Assembly (NCBI GenBank): GCA_030748495.1
Contig: JASMLX010000002.1
Coordinates: 40,495-104,494, forward strand
Length of the DNA stretch: 64,000 nucleotides
Source: Candidatus Poribacteria bacterium
GTDB lineage: Bacteria; Poribacteria; WGA-4E; UBA9662
Direction of reading: 5' to 3'
The notes under the pieces were generated by a model. It was not told the DNA's origin, did not search any database, and saw nothing but the letters and a program-made list of their open reading frames with translations. The position numbers were made by a program, and so were the translations under genes. Position 1 is the first letter of the stretch. Each line of letters starts with the position of its first letter. Positions 55,095 to 64,000 of this stretch are shown in pieces.

Positions 55095-55456
55095 ACCGAT
55101 ATCTCTGACCGCCAGTCCTGTATAGCTGCCTATGTCTGTTACCGGACCTACTACTAGTTGCGGATAGATCTCTTTTACTCTACTCGACGTCTGGCCCTCC
55201 GCTTGATCTTCCATCTCAGCCTTCTGACCTGTGACCAATCTTCGGCCTAGGCCAAATCCTCCATATTCTGTCCAATAGTGGTACCGGCCGGGGTGCCGAT
55301 CTCCTGTACCAACGCTAACCCACCCAACTCCATCATCTGCTGCGACTGGAATAGGACTAGCGCCTCGATCGACGGCTCGGTATCCGTTCCTCTATCCCCT
55401 GCTCCAGTCGTCGTATTTACCGACAGGCCTGATAACCGTCCATTTTCCTTTGCCAA
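55095..55456 (-). pseudogene. Unidentified decayed coding segment
   Basis: A frame from 55456 reads SIEALVLFQSQQMMELGGLA then LVQEIGTPAGTTIGQNMEDL, meets a stop, and goes on as EDWSQVRRLRWKIKRRARRR. After a shift, VKEIYPQLVVGPVTDIGSYT then GLAVRDIGLI ends near 55095. The pieces look like one small basic protein, but I recognise no family. It may also be fortuitous. Confidence 0.3.
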
Positions 55457-55724
55457 AAAAGACCAAAGAATTTTTCAGCTAGCGAATTTAGGCGAATTCA
55501 TATTAAATTGAGCCACAATAGATTGTATTAGTATCTAGAAAAATCAAGTGTCCTATTCTAAGTATTCGATTTGAGGTTAAGGCCAGTGGACGGGTGAGGT
55601 CTGACAAAACTCGAGGCCAGAACTCCACGATCGATCAGAAAATGGTGTCGCCACTCAACGTTACATCCAGCGGCAAAACTGGATGTGATAATTGCCTCTA
55701 GCTATTTGTGCGGCCTATTGAATA

Positions 55725-56720
55725 TCAGGCATATCTTTGTACCGGTTCTACCCGTGAGACTTGATCCAGGCTGGCTAGATCTTCACTATCTAGCTGGCAA
55801 TTTAGACCGGCAAAGATCTCATCCACATGTTCCGGCAAATCGGCGCCCAGAATTGGAGCTGAGATTTGATCCCGGGCCAAAATCCAGGCTATGGCAATCT
55901 GGGCTGGCGTTTGGCCGTGTTTAGCGCTGACCTCAATCAACGTTTGTATAATTCGATCTACTCGCTCGGTCATCGCTTCCTTAAAGTTGTATTTGCCAGG
56001 ACTTAGCCCTTCGAGTTTTTCTTCGCTCCATGGTGTTCCTGGTGGAGGGGTCTGTCCACGACGAAATTTACCGGTTAGTAAGCCAATAGCCAATGGACTA
56101 AAGGTCATAATACCCAGGCCAAACTGTTCACATAACGGTATCAATTCAGCTTCGATTTCGCCCCGATTGAGTAGGTTATACTGATTCTGAATGCAAACGA
56201 ATTTCTCCCAATTATGTATATCGGAGATCCAGAGAGATTCCATTACCTTCCAGGCTGGAAAGCGGCTACAGCCGATATAGCGGACCTTTCCCTGGCGAAC
56301 CATATCATCCAAGGCGCGCAGGGTTTCTTCCAAAGGGGTATTGGCATCAAAGGCATGCATCAGGTAGAGGTCGATGTAATCGGTTTGAAGTCGCCTTAAA
56401 CTATCTTCCAGCGCCCGTAAGAGGTTCAAGCGAGACAAGCCGACGTGGTTTGGGCTATTACCAATGGAACCGAAGACTTTGGTACAGAGCACAATGTCAT
56501 CTCGCTTATCTTTCAATGCTTTACCCACGAAGGTTTCGGATTGTCCTCCACCATAAAGGGCTGTATCGATGAAGTTACAACCAAGGTCAATGGCCCGATC
56601 GATGACCCGAATACAGGTATTTTCATCTGCTTGACCGCGGAACGCAGTGCCCAGGCAAATTTGTGACACCTTAAGGCCGGTCCGACCTAAATTTCGATAT
56701 GCTACGCCCTGTGCTTTCAT
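55725..56720 (-). CDS. Aldo/keto reductase
   Basis: AAGGAG lies eight bases before the ATG at 56720, giving 331 residues; an in-frame ATG at 56783 lacks a site. The AKR tetrad is complete: Asp and Tyr in CNFIDTALYGGGQSE, Lys in IVLCTKVFGSIG, His in LYLMHAFDANTP. Opening YRNLGRTGLKVSQICLGTAF and GKVRYIGCSRFPAWKV are typical of the AKR family that includes L-glyceraldehyde 3-phosphate and voltage-gated channel beta-type reductases. Near the end, ILGADLPEHVDEIFAG is the cofactor loop. It reduces carbonyls with NAD(P)H in the cytoplasm; the substrate is unknown. Confidence 0.9.
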   Translation of the reverse strand: MKAQGVAYRNLGRTGLKVSQICLGTAFRGQADENTCIRVIDRAIDLGCNFIDTALYGGGQSETFVGKALKDKRDDIVLCTKVFGSIGNSPNHVGLSRLNLLRALEDSLRRLQTDYIDLYLMHAFDANTPLEETLRALDDMVRQGKVRYIGCSRFPAWKVMESLWISDIHNWEKFVCIQNQYNLLNRGEIEAELIPLCEQFGLGIMTFSPLAIGLLTGKFRRGQTPPPGTPWSEEKLEGLSPGKYNFKEAMTERVDRIIQTLIEVSAKHGQTPAQIAIAWILARDQISAPILGADLPEHVDEIFAGLNCQLDSEDLASLDQVSRVEPVQRYA

Positions 56721-57073
56721 AAACTTACTCCTTAGAATCCAGATTCTAATAGCATAGTTACCAGAGATTGGCATGTCAACCAAAATGCTTGATCAAATGG
56801 AAGGCCTGATAGAATCAAGTCGGCAACTATAGTTAAAATGACTGGATTTCAAACAGCGTAGTATAGCACTCTATCCCCCATCCCCCATGCAGAAAAGTAT
56901 TGTCGCCTGAGGTAGGCGGGGTGGTCATTAGCCAACTTATCCAGTACCATTTTGTATCTGCAGGTTCATTACCTTCAATTATTGTCAACGAACCGGCCTC
57001 TTTACCTCAATACGGTAATTGTGATAGAATGACGAATCAATTCTAGCAACTTAAGGTTCAAAGGGCTACTGGT
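56721..57073. other. Divergent intergenic region
   Basis: No gene was recognised between the aldo/keto reductase and the TIR relic. Confidence 0.4.
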
Positions 57074-57280
57074 ATGTCGGATGTATTCATCTCCTATTTA
57101 CATAAAGGATCTAGTGCTTGCTTGGGACCTTCGCCGCGAATTGAGAACCAGAGACCGTAAGCCCTGCCGATCTGTAAAGAGAATCTAAACCTAAAGAACC
57201 TCCGGTTTTCCAGCGATGACAAACGGTTACATCAAGGCCGCGGGGAATACCGAGTAATAGCACAAGAATTGGCTGTATGA
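57074..57280 (+). pseudogene. TIR-domain relic joined to a WD40-like end
   Basis: The ATG at 57074 opens MSDVFISYLHKGS, the box-1 start of a TIR domain (usually DVFISYSHKDS). One frame over, LAWDLRRELRTRDRKPC continues with the expected second helix. Then a third piece, NLRFSSDDKRLHQGRGEYRV, resembles a WD40-type C-terminus and ends at 57280. The middle of the protein, hundreds of residues, is missing. This looks like an internal deletion of a TIR-WD40 signalling or defence-type protein. Short fragments limit certainty. Confidence 0.45.
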
Positions 57281-57325
57281 ATCAGAATCGATAGATGCAC
57301 CTAATTTCCAGTCGACGAAAATGTA

Positions 57326-58009
57326 ATGAAGATGATGAAATCAATTAGTTGGATACTAAATATTAAGCCTTCCTACTATATACTTTCTGTTCTGGTAATT
57401 GCTCTTTTGTTGATTGGATTATCCAGAACATTTTTTCTCACATGTTATGCTAATTGGTTTATTACAGACAATACATCAAAAGGGACTGATGCTATTATCA
57501 TTCTATCAGGAGGCAAAATGACACGCATTCCTAAGGGGCTTGATTTATGGCAGAAAGGATTTGCACCTCTAATTTTTCTTACTGAGGAGAAATCCAGGAA
57601 TTCCAATTACCAACATCTGAAAGTTTCTGATCTCGAATTTGCTCGACGAGTTGCGGCACAGTCTAATATTAATAATGTTCCTTGGGCTGTTATCCTTTCC
57701 ATCAGTGGAGGTGCAACATCTACTTTTGATGAAGCCATAGACACGTTGCGATTAGCTAAGGATAGGGGTTGGCGGCGTATAATAATCGTAACGGACCACT
57801 TTCACACGCGCCGTACTTTATACGCATTCGAAAAGGTGTTCGACAAAAGTGGAATTGAGGTTCAGGTTGGATATGCAAACAACGAGATTTTCGATGCTAC
57901 AAATTGGTGGACTTCCGATGTTGGAATTTCCAGTTTCGTCCTCGAAACAATCAAGTACCCTATTTACCTCTTTTGGTCGGAGGAGCCGGAACTCGTTCGT
58001 AACGACTAA
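57326..58009 (+). CDS. DUF218 (YdcF/ElyC-like) membrane protein
   Basis: A 227-residue protein with one N-terminal transmembrane segment (about residues 17-40) and a DUF218 domain. The domain shows GTDAIIILSGGKMTRIPKGL, PWAVILSISGGATSTFDEA with the acidic site, and RIIIVTDHFHTRRTLYAFEK. The TFDEA and TDxFHxxR motifs are the family's conserved sites. In E. coli the relatives SanA and ElyC influence envelope integrity. Codon use is more AT-rich than in most neighbours, which might mean recent transfer. It stands alone between two relics, with no operon partner. Confidence 0.82.
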   Translation: MKMMKSISWILNIKPSYYILSVLVIALLLIGLSRTFFLTCYANWFITDNTSKGTDAIIILSGGKMTRIPKGLDLWQKGFAPLIFLTEEKSRNSNYQHLKVSDLEFARRVAAQSNINNVPWAVILSISGGATSTFDEAIDTLRLAKDRGWRRIIIVTDHFHTRRTLYAFEKVFDKSGIEVQVGYANNEIFDATNWWTSDVGISSFVLETIKYPIYLFWSEEPELVRND

Positions 58010-58168
58010 TCGTCTTAGGGGAAAAAGACTCAAATATATGACACTAAAGCTATAGAACGCAAACCGCGTCAGACGTTCGATGCTGATGTGTATGGATTCA
58101 GGCACAAAAAAGATAGTACCTTTACCACTCCAAAGACGGACAACAGATGTGTGCTGACAGCTGAAATA

Positions 58169-58560
58169 TCACTCGTTGATTTGATTAGAAACTTCTGCTC
58201 TGATCCCGCCGAATGTCACCGCTTGATGTCCGACAATCACCCGGCCAACTTTGTTGGAGCCGATAGTCCTGTAGTCAGGTCGAATGATGGGTGCGGCAAT
58301 TAATAGTTCTTGATCTTTCCATTTACGGATCTGTTCCTCTAATATGTGCCACATTCTACGGTTGAGTGCTGGTACCCCAGGGGTATATTGGTCAGGAGGA
58401 AACTCTCTGACACAGCTTTCTTTGACCAAGCTATACTACCAGCCGGTGTGAGGTAACCACGATCATAAACTGATCCCTTACAACCAACCAAGATGAAAGA
58501 ACCCGTCTTGATAACAGGATCTAAACGAAAGTTGTCTTTGCGTTTAGCCACCTTATTCTG
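58169..58560 (-). pseudogene. DNA/RNA non-specific endonuclease relic
   Basis: The minus strand reads RKDNFRLDPVIKTGS, then GSVYDRGYLTPAGSIAWSKK, then AVSESFLLTN, and after a shift near 58385 VPALNRRMWHILEEQIRKWK, ending at 58169. This is the core of the NUC1 family, but the catalytic DRGH has become DRGY and the chain is broken. The Asn of ALNR, a metal ligand, is kept. It would have been a secreted nuclease. Confidence 0.7.
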
Positions 58561-59003
58561 TACTTCGGTTTTGGTCAGTTTGTATTTGTATTTTTTTACT
58601 CAAACCTTTGCTTATAATTCAGGTAAAAAGATATACTGCTACTATCATCCTATTCCTAACCAACATAAAAACATAACCGACGTAAAGGTTTTGGCAGAAG
58701 TTCGCAACAGTGGCACATTTTATGCTTCCATTTTAAACTTAAACGTTTCATAAGTTCTCCTTTTGTAATCACTGAGATAAAGGGTTAGCCATCCTCTCCT
58801 TAGGTACACTCATTAGTTTTTGGCTGACTCCTTATTTTGGTTTGCTAGTCTGAATTAGCAAGCCACCCAATTAAGCGATTATCTGAAGCGCTCCATTTCT
58901 GCCAAATGAAAACCTCTGCTAAATCTATCACGGGCATTCAAAGAACTGGACAAAGTTGAAATTCTTGATTTAAGTAATTGAGATTATTTATGGACGTGTT
59001 CTA
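58561..59003. other. Gene-free region before HD-GYP-like gene
   Basis: No well-supported gene. A plus-strand frame of 86 codons starting at 58493 runs across the start of the nuclease relic, and I judge it fortuitous. Confidence 0.4.
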
Positions 59004-60383
59004 ATGAAATCTCGTCGCTCAATTCCCGACAAAATCCTTCTCTTTGATCCCAGTGATATTGTGGTGAAAGCTCTATACAACCTTTTTCGTCATCTCGGTT
59101 TTCAGCAGCCCCTAACGGCCGCTACGGTTGACCAGGCCCGTGGCGTGATGGAGAGTAATCAAGATCTTACCCTCTACATCTTTGGTCAGCAGAAAACGCC
59201 TGAAGACGATCAAAAACTGTTTGTCCAATCTCAAATGCTCTGTCCTGACGCTATCGGAATCTACCTCTACTCAACCGGTGGCGACGAATCCTTAATTCAG
59301 CAAACCAGTAACGAGTTTCTAGTGTGGATGATGAATCAAGGATCCATCTTCAAAGCTGTTCCCAAACCCTGGGACAATAGCCAACTGGCTCAATTGGTAA
59401 TGGAGATGCTGAAAGAGAGGTATTTGCAAAACCAACAGCAACGAAGGCAACAACAGGACAGACAAAAACTGCGAGCTCAAAAGGAGATGATCACCCAACT
59501 CCAGGCCGAACGGCAACTGCTTCAGGAATCACGTGATTCTCTTGAGGCGTCTCTCAGCCAGGCTGAAACTAGATCAAACCAGAGCCTTACCGACACAATA
59601 CTCTTTATGTTGCAACTCGCTAATCTCGATCTAATGCGCCACTCACGTCGGGTTGGTTTCTGGTGTCAGAAAGTAGCCGAAGAGTTGAAGCGTCCTCAAG
59701 ATTATCCTCCCGAACTCTTAAACATAGTGGGAATACTCCACGATGTAGGAAAGATCAACTTGCCACCGGACACATTCGGACTGCCAATCCATCAGTTAAA
59801 TCCGGTTCAACAAGAGGTGTATAATGCCCACCCTACCCGGGCAATTTGGTTGTTGCGCCGACTGCCAGATCAGATTCGACAAAAGGTTCGTCACCCTATC
59901 CGTGAGCACCATGAAAAAATGGATGGGTCTGGTCCCTTGAAAAGGTTTAGACAACAGATTGATCCCTGGGCCCGGCTTATTTCGATCGTCAATCACTACG
60001 ATCACCTGAGACACACAACTAAGTTCGGATCACCAACGGGAAAGGAACACGCAATGGAGAAACTGGAAGCGGAGGCTTACTCTCACGCAAAACGAGAGGG
60101 GCAATACGATCCGGCACTGCTCAATGTGTTTTTGGAGTTACTTCAGGAGAGCAATGAACTGGAAGAGAAAGAATTGGAACCCAGACAGGTGACGGTTGAG
60201 CAACTTCGTGCTGGAGATCAACTAGCCGAGGATCTCTATACGACGACAGACCTCTTGGTTTTGACACGAGGTACTACTATTTCTACTGAATCACGGGTCA
60301 AGCTAAGTCAATATCTCGACGAGGGGCAGGAGATAGATCAGGTGTGGATCGAAAATGATTATCACGACCTGTTTAAATCATAA
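59004..60383 (+). CDS. Degenerate receiver plus HD-GYP-like regulator
   Basis: A 459-residue protein. Residues 8-140 have a receiver-like pattern with LLFDPSDIVVKALYNLF and the closing FKAVPKPW, but the third strand (LTLYIF) has no phospho-acceptor Asp. A glutamine-rich coiled coil follows at about 140-195. The HD domain has IVGILHDVGKINLPPD (H246, D247) and REHHEKMDGSGP, where HD-GYP enzymes show HHExxDGxGYP. So the HD metal site is present but the GYP element is altered. The C-terminal LRAGDQLAEDLYTTTDLLVL is a known accessory of HD-GYP proteins. It could be a c-di-GMP binder or weak phosphodiesterase; activity is doubtful. Confidence 0.78.
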   Translation: MKSRRSIPDKILLFDPSDIVVKALYNLFRHLGFQQPLTAATVDQARGVMESNQDLTLYIFGQQKTPEDDQKLFVQSQMLCPDAIGIYLYSTGGDESLIQQTSNEFLVWMMNQGSIFKAVPKPWDNSQLAQLVMEMLKERYLQNQQQRRQQQDRQKLRAQKEMITQLQAERQLLQESRDSLEASLSQAETRSNQSLTDTILFMLQLANLDLMRHSRRVGFWCQKVAEELKRPQDYPPELLNIVGILHDVGKINLPPDTFGLPIHQLNPVQQEVYNAHPTRAIWLLRRLPDQIRQKVRHPIREHHEKMDGSGPLKRFRQQIDPWARLISIVNHYDHLRHTTKFGSPTGKEHAMEKLEAEAYSHAKREGQYDPALLNVFLELLQESNELEEKELEPRQVTVEQLRAGDQLAEDLYTTTDLLVLTRGTTISTESRVKLSQYLDEGQEIDQVWIENDYHDLFKS

Positions 60384-60475
60384 AGTAAATCGCTAAGAAA
60401 CGGGGCTAGTTAGCGGGTCTTTTTAAGAGACGGCATAACTTTAACTTAACTTTTAGTTCAAATGGAGGATAGAAA

Positions 60476-61276
60476 ATGTTAACACCAACGGAAATCGATT
60501 TTTTCTGGGTTCACGGCTACCTGCGAATTCCGCAAATTTTCACAGCGGCCGAAATAGATCAGATGTCAAACGAAATGGACTGGCTAATCGAGACTTGGGC
60601 TAGCCGTAGTCCCGGTTGGTCTGGGGCCTGGCGTCAGCAATATATGGATCCGGAGACGGAGAAGAGGTCGGAGTTGATCGCCATGCACGATCTCTCTTTC
60701 TATTCCGAATCCTGGATGAGAGTAGTGACGCACAATAAATTGTGCGATGCAATGGGCGATCTCCTAGGTGCAGATGTCGAACTACATCACAGTACAATGC
60801 ATGTCAAACCACCGGAAACAGGTCATCCATTCCCGATGCACCAGGACTGGGCATTTTACCAGCATCTCGACAACCGGTACGTGGATGTCCTGGTTCATCT
60901 GGATGACACGTGCCATCAGAACGGTGAAATCCGCTTCCTGGACGGTTCACACAAAGCAGGTGCGATCGAACACATTACACAACAAGCGGACGGTTCGGGT
61001 TGTACTCCCCATTTGCCTACGGACCAGTACCGCCTAGAGGATTCGGTAGCAGTTCCAGCACAGAAAGGGGACGTAGTTTGCTTTAATATCCATACCGTTC
61101 ACGGTTCAGCTATCAACCAGACTAAGGTCAGTCGCCGGATGGTACGGTTGGGCTATCGCCACCCGGAGAATCAGCAGGTCGGAGGGCAAAGTCTAGGACG
61201 CCCAGGAATAATGGTGCGAGGTTGCCGTCAACGTCAGGAAGGGCAGAGTCTGTTCTCGAATGCGGGACCGCGTTGA
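60476..61276 (+). CDS. Phytanoyl-CoA dioxygenase (PhyH) family protein D
   Basis: A strong ATGGAGGATAG precedes the ATG. The 266-residue oxygenase begins MLTPTEIDFFWVHGYLRIPQ. Its iron site is H122-x-D124 in FPMHQDWAFY and the distal His in NIHTVHGSAINQT (H209), with Arg in VSRRMVRLGYRH for 2-oxoglutarate. HHSTMHVKPPETGHPFPMHQ and QNGEIRFLDGSHKAGAI are typical. It is 92 bases after the HD-GYP-like gene on the same strand, perhaps in one transcript. The substrate is unknown. It is not closely similar to proteins A-C, judging by the motif surroundings. Confidence 0.88.
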   Translation: MLTPTEIDFFWVHGYLRIPQIFTAAEIDQMSNEMDWLIETWASRSPGWSGAWRQQYMDPETEKRSELIAMHDLSFYSESWMRVVTHNKLCDAMGDLLGADVELHHSTMHVKPPETGHPFPMHQDWAFYQHLDNRYVDVLVHLDDTCHQNGEIRFLDGSHKAGAIEHITQQADGSGCTPHLPTDQYRLEDSVAVPAQKGDVVCFNIHTVHGSAINQTKVSRRMVRLGYRHPENQQVGGQSLGRPGIMVRGCRQRQEGQSLFSNAGPR

Positions 61277-61738
61277 ATGCATCTTTCAAGAGAACTGACC
61301 GGGGAATAGGTGTGAAAAAACCGTATAAGGATTGATAGCGATTGTTCGTTATTTCTCGTCTTGCTTCCTACGGATTGCAAAGTTATGGGAAAAAGATAGA
61401 GAGTTGTTGCTAACAGTCATACGAATTGTAATTAACCGCAGTGTTAATGCAAGGAAATTCGAGCGACTATGAGAAATCGCCTCTTGTCTAAATTTTCCCG
61501 CCCAAGCAACTATCGCAGCAGGTCTGGCATCGGCATAGTGAATCGCCAGGTTCGTGATGTGGGTAAGACGCATAGGTTGGATTTGATTCCAGAAAGGGTC
61601 AGTGATCATTGTAGTCGATGATGCTGGTTAGGAGAACAGATAAGAAAAACCGATGGATTTACCACAGATACTTAACCTACAGTTGGAGATTCAGTGTGAG
61701 GGCCAATCGGCCATACAGAACTATTTGGAGACGTCATC
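61277..61738. other. Gene-free region
   Basis: No supported gene. A minus-strand frame at 61349-61609 has no recognisable motif. The last bases carry the ribosome site of the sensor gene. Confidence 0.4.
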
Positions 61739-64000
61739 GTGCTAATAGAGTTCTCTGCCCCCGTTTTTTCTGCTTTATTATCCCTAATGATGGTTGGCTT
61801 GACCATCTACTGCTGGCAACGCCGATACCTGACCGGTGCTGTTCAACTGGCCGGGCTTTGTCTCTGCTTAGCCCTGGCCTTCTTCTTTAACGTCCATCGG
61901 TTGTTGGCTTTTCAAAACCCGGACACTACGCAGGCTCAAGCCAAACTGCTCTTCTGGGGGGGCTGGCGCAAAATTGTCTTCTCTGCCTCTATTCTCTTTT
62001 CTCTTTGGCTGGCACTGACCTTGAAACCGGCTCCATGGCCGATCATCTGGCAACGACTGCTTAGTGCTGGTCTAGTGATACTTCTACTGGTTTTTGCCTA
62101 TTTGCGTTTGGCACGAAAAGAGGGGCTAATTCTGGATAGCCAATACGATGCCGGCCATCGGTTGCTCACCTTTCAACTGACGGCCTGGGGGCAGATCTGG
62201 GTAGGCCTCATTGGGTTGATCCAACTGGTAGCCGTAGGCTGGTTACTGGCCTCTGCTCTTCAATCCCGGTCTCCAACTCAGCGCCGACAAGCCGGATGGT
62301 TGTTGCTACCGCTGTCGATTCCGTTGCTACAACTGGGGCTCCACTTTTTGCCCACTCAGGCGCGAGCGGTTGCTTTTCTCTATTTCAGTCCCTGGTTGAT
62401 GGCCGCGATGCCATTCCTAATCGGTCTAATTCTGTTCCATACCGGTCTGCTGGCCCACCTGCCTTACTACCAGAGCATCGCTTTTCAGCGGATGCCGGCG
62501 GCAGGACTGATTCTGGATAGCCAACAACGGATATTGGCCTTCAACCCGGTGGCTGAGCAAGTGTTTAAAACTGAGCAAGATCAGGTGGAAGGAAAAGTCT
62601 TGTCTGTCGTCTTCCCTTTTCTGAGTGATTTAACCACCTCCGTTATGATCGATGGAGAGGCGTATAGCCACGAAATTACCGAACTACAGAATCGACAAGG
62701 CCAAAGCTCCGGCCAACTGATTCAACTGAACCCTTTACCTTCCGAGGAGTCTGTTCAACAGTTGTATAATGATCTGGAACTGGAACTCGATCAATTAAGG
62801 TATCATAGCGACGACGGCAGTTCCTATTCCTGGAACGACTATCTGGGGAATCTAATCTTCAAGGTCACCATGGTCGGGTATTTAACGGCCGAACATGTAC
62901 AGGCTGAGATTGATATTGTCAATCTCAAGTTGGCGGCTGTATTAGAGCACTATCCCGACCGGCAACTGCACGCCATTATCGATACCCGCTATAGTCACGG
63001 TATCAATCGATCGGTACGAGAGAATACCATCCAGCAATGGATAGAGTGGGGACAACACCCCTGTTTTGGTCAGATGGCCATCATCCAGAACGGCGGCTTT
63101 ATCAAGGCAATGCTGGGGGCAGTGCAACGCTTGGCCCCCCATTTGAAGATCAGTACACACCCCAGCGAAGAGGAGGCCTTGGCCTATATCCATCAGCAAC
63201 AGCGACAATCGGTGGATAAGTCTAAGTTTTTGCAATGGTGGCAAGAAGCACAGGAAACCATGCCGGTTGGAGACCAAAGCTTGAAGGTGGTGCGTCGGCC
63301 GCAGTGGCAAGTTGAATCGACCAGGTGGAGTTGCCAACAGGATCTGATCGAAGGTGAAGTCATCTTTGAGACCTTCTCAGGCCAACTCGATTTGGAGACC
63401 CTTGATGCCAGCTTAGAGATCACGGATCAAATAGAGGCACAACTGGGTTACCCAGTGCAATATCTCATCATGGCAGGAGAAAGGGTGACCGGGACCACAG
63501 CCTCTTCCATTAGGCAAGCGGCCGAATCTGCTGAAACCCGGTTGCCGAGGACACGCTTCGTCATCCCGCCAGTCAGATACAGAGGCGTAGCTAGACTCTA
63601 CTCCAGTCTGCTCCTCTCTTTTCGCCAGTCAAAGGCCCACATCGCCGATAGCATGGAGCAAGCCCTGCAACAGATCTATGGTACGGTGGCAGTAGTACCG
63701 GAAGTCCCCCTTTCCAAGCTGGGCAAAGCCGATCTTATAGATCGAGTTAATCAGCTTCGTCAACAGATCAACCAATACCGACAGGAGACGGATACTTTAA
63801 CTCAACAATTGGGTCGGATGTTATGGCTGGATGAGGAACAGGATTCATCCTCGAACGATCATGACCCCGACCTGGATTCAGTTTCGCCGTTAGCCGATCT
63901 GGCTAGCGTGATTGAGGCGGTGCAGTCAGATTTGAAGGAATTACTGACCGAACGAGATCGGCATCAACAAGAATTAGAACAGACGGTAGTTGAACGGACA
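61739..64000 (+). CDS. 7TM-PAS sensor protein, 3' end cut by window
   Basis: A GTG at 61739 with GGAG about eight bases upstream opens a frame that runs to the window end without a stop. About seven hydrophobic helices fill residues 5-255 (FSAPVFSALLSLMMVGLTIY, KLLFWGGWRKIVFSASILFS, SAGLVILLLVFAYLRLA, IWVGLIGLIQLVAVGWLLAS, SPWLMAAMPFLIGLILFHTG), then a PAS domain with AGLILDSQQRILAFNPVAEQ and VFKTEQDQVEGKVLSVVFP. A long region without known motifs leads to coiled coil (QLRQQINQYRQETDTLTQQL) and ends LTERDRHQQELEQTVVERT, as often precedes kinase or cyclase output. The output domain lies outside the window; histidine kinase is likely but unproven. Confidence 0.75.
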   Translation, partial: MLIEFSAPVFSALLSLMMVGLTIYCWQRRYLTGAVQLAGLCLCLALAFFFNVHRLLAFQNPDTTQAQAKLLFWGGWRKIVFSASILFSLWLALTLKPAPWPIIWQRLLSAGLVILLLVFAYLRLARKEGLILDSQYDAGHRLLTFQLTAWGQIWVGLIGLIQLVAVGWLLASALQSRSPTQRRQAGWLLLPLSIPLLQLGLHFLPTQARAVAFLYFSPWLMAAMPFLIGLILFHTGLLAHLPYYQSIAFQRMPAAGLILDSQQRILAFNPVAEQVFKTEQDQVEGKVLSVVFPFLSDLTTSVMIDGEAYSHEITELQNRQGQSSGQLIQLNPLPSEESVQQLYNDLELELDQLRYHSDDGSSYSWNDYLGNLIFKVTMVGYLTAEHVQAEIDIVNLKLAAVLEHYPDRQLHAIIDTRYSHGINRSVRENTIQQWIEWGQHPCFGQMAIIQNGGFIKAMLGAVQRLAPHLKISTHPSEEEALAYIHQQQRQSVDKSKFLQWWQEAQETMPVGDQSLKVVRRPQWQVESTRWSCQQDLIEGEVIFETFSGQLDLETLDASLEITDQIEAQLGYPVQYLIMAGERVTGTTASSIRQAAESAETRLPRTRFVIPPVRYRGVARLYSSLLLSFRQSKAHIADSMEQALQQIYGTVAVVPEVPLSKLGKADLIDRVNQLRQQINQYRQETDTLTQQLGRMLWLDEEQDSSSNDHDPDLDSVSPLADLASVIEAVQSDLKELLTERDRHQQELEQTVVERT

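Noticed and set aside
58493..58753. An 86-codon plus-strand frame with a hydrophobic stretch resembling a signal peptide.
   Set aside because: It begins antisense to the nuclease relic and has no ribosome site or homology that I recognise.
61349..61609. An 86-codon minus-strand frame.
   Set aside because: No motif, no ribosome site and no neighbour that would explain it.
1..64000. CRISPR arrays, rRNA genes and a replication origin were looked for.
   Set aside because: No regularly spaced direct repeats, conserved rRNA blocks or DnaA-box clusters were noticed by eye; a covariance and repeat search was not possible here.

Overview
The window most likely comes from a Candidatus Poribacteria-type, sponge- or particle-associated bacterium (inference, not proven here). 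The basis is gene content: secreted LamG proteins, four phytanoyl-CoA dioxygenase-like proteins, a sulfatase, a heparinase II/III-like lyase, Gfo/Idh/MocA and sugar-isomerase relics, CotH and FGE-sulfatase relics, and WD40/TIR debris. Base composition looks moderate. No rRNA, confident tRNA, CRISPR array or intact insertion sequence was seen.

Layout. 1-1500: the end of a TonB-domain protein and an outer-membrane barrel protein. 1561-1774: a run of hairpins, one with a perfect 20-bp stem. 1830-4180: relics of CotH, a HhH-like protein and a transposase. 4385-6938: three tandem secreted LamG proteins. 7135-9678: a PEP-synthase-like phosphotransferase. 10421-14865: a secreted cohesin-like protein and a very large TPR/VCBS/UnbV-like protein. 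15017-16967: a compact operon of two PhyH oxygenases and a small secreted protein. 17273-20967: an M16 lipoprotein peptidase and a small FAD protein. 21040-32510: a glycan-related region with a GH29 fucosidase relic, an unknown protein paired with a sulfatase, a transposase relic, a fourth LamG protein, an N-acetylneuraminate-lyase-like enzyme, a heparinase-like lyase and an enolase-superfamily sugar-acid dehydratase-like enzyme. 32700-40210: decayed FGE/WD40 DNA, a PbfA-like PLP enzyme, a TIM-barrel isomerase, an aldehyde dehydrogenase with one in-frame stop, and a Gfo/Idh/MocA relic cut by a transposase relic. 40346-46160: a Tat-type FAD lipoprotein, an acidic unknown protein, a tandem pair of 397-residue paralogues of unknown function, and a lipoprotein with a SAM-hydroxide-adenosyltransferase C-terminal-like domain. 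46307-56720: a third PhyH, an M23-like protein, a GH43-like gene with one stop, a deacylase/ceramidase-like pair, relics, a Nudix protein and an aldo/keto reductase. 57074-64000: a TIR/WD40 relic, a DUF218 protein, a nuclease relic, a degenerate HD-GYP regulator, the fourth PhyH, and a 7TM-PAS sensor that runs off the end.

Two themes stand out. First, five secreted proteins, four LamG and one cohesin-like, share a short C-terminal tail of the form K-[LV]-[AS]-[TI]-x-W-[AG]-x-[ILV]-K. It looks like a common sorting or anchoring tag across unrelated folds. Second, about a third of recognisable genes are broken, from single stops and single-base shifts to unrecognisable debris. Intact genes for sulfated, sialylated and uronic glycans sit beside dead relatives of the same trades, which fits a genome that is shedding or turning over accessory functions; assembly error could explain some of the single-base shifts.
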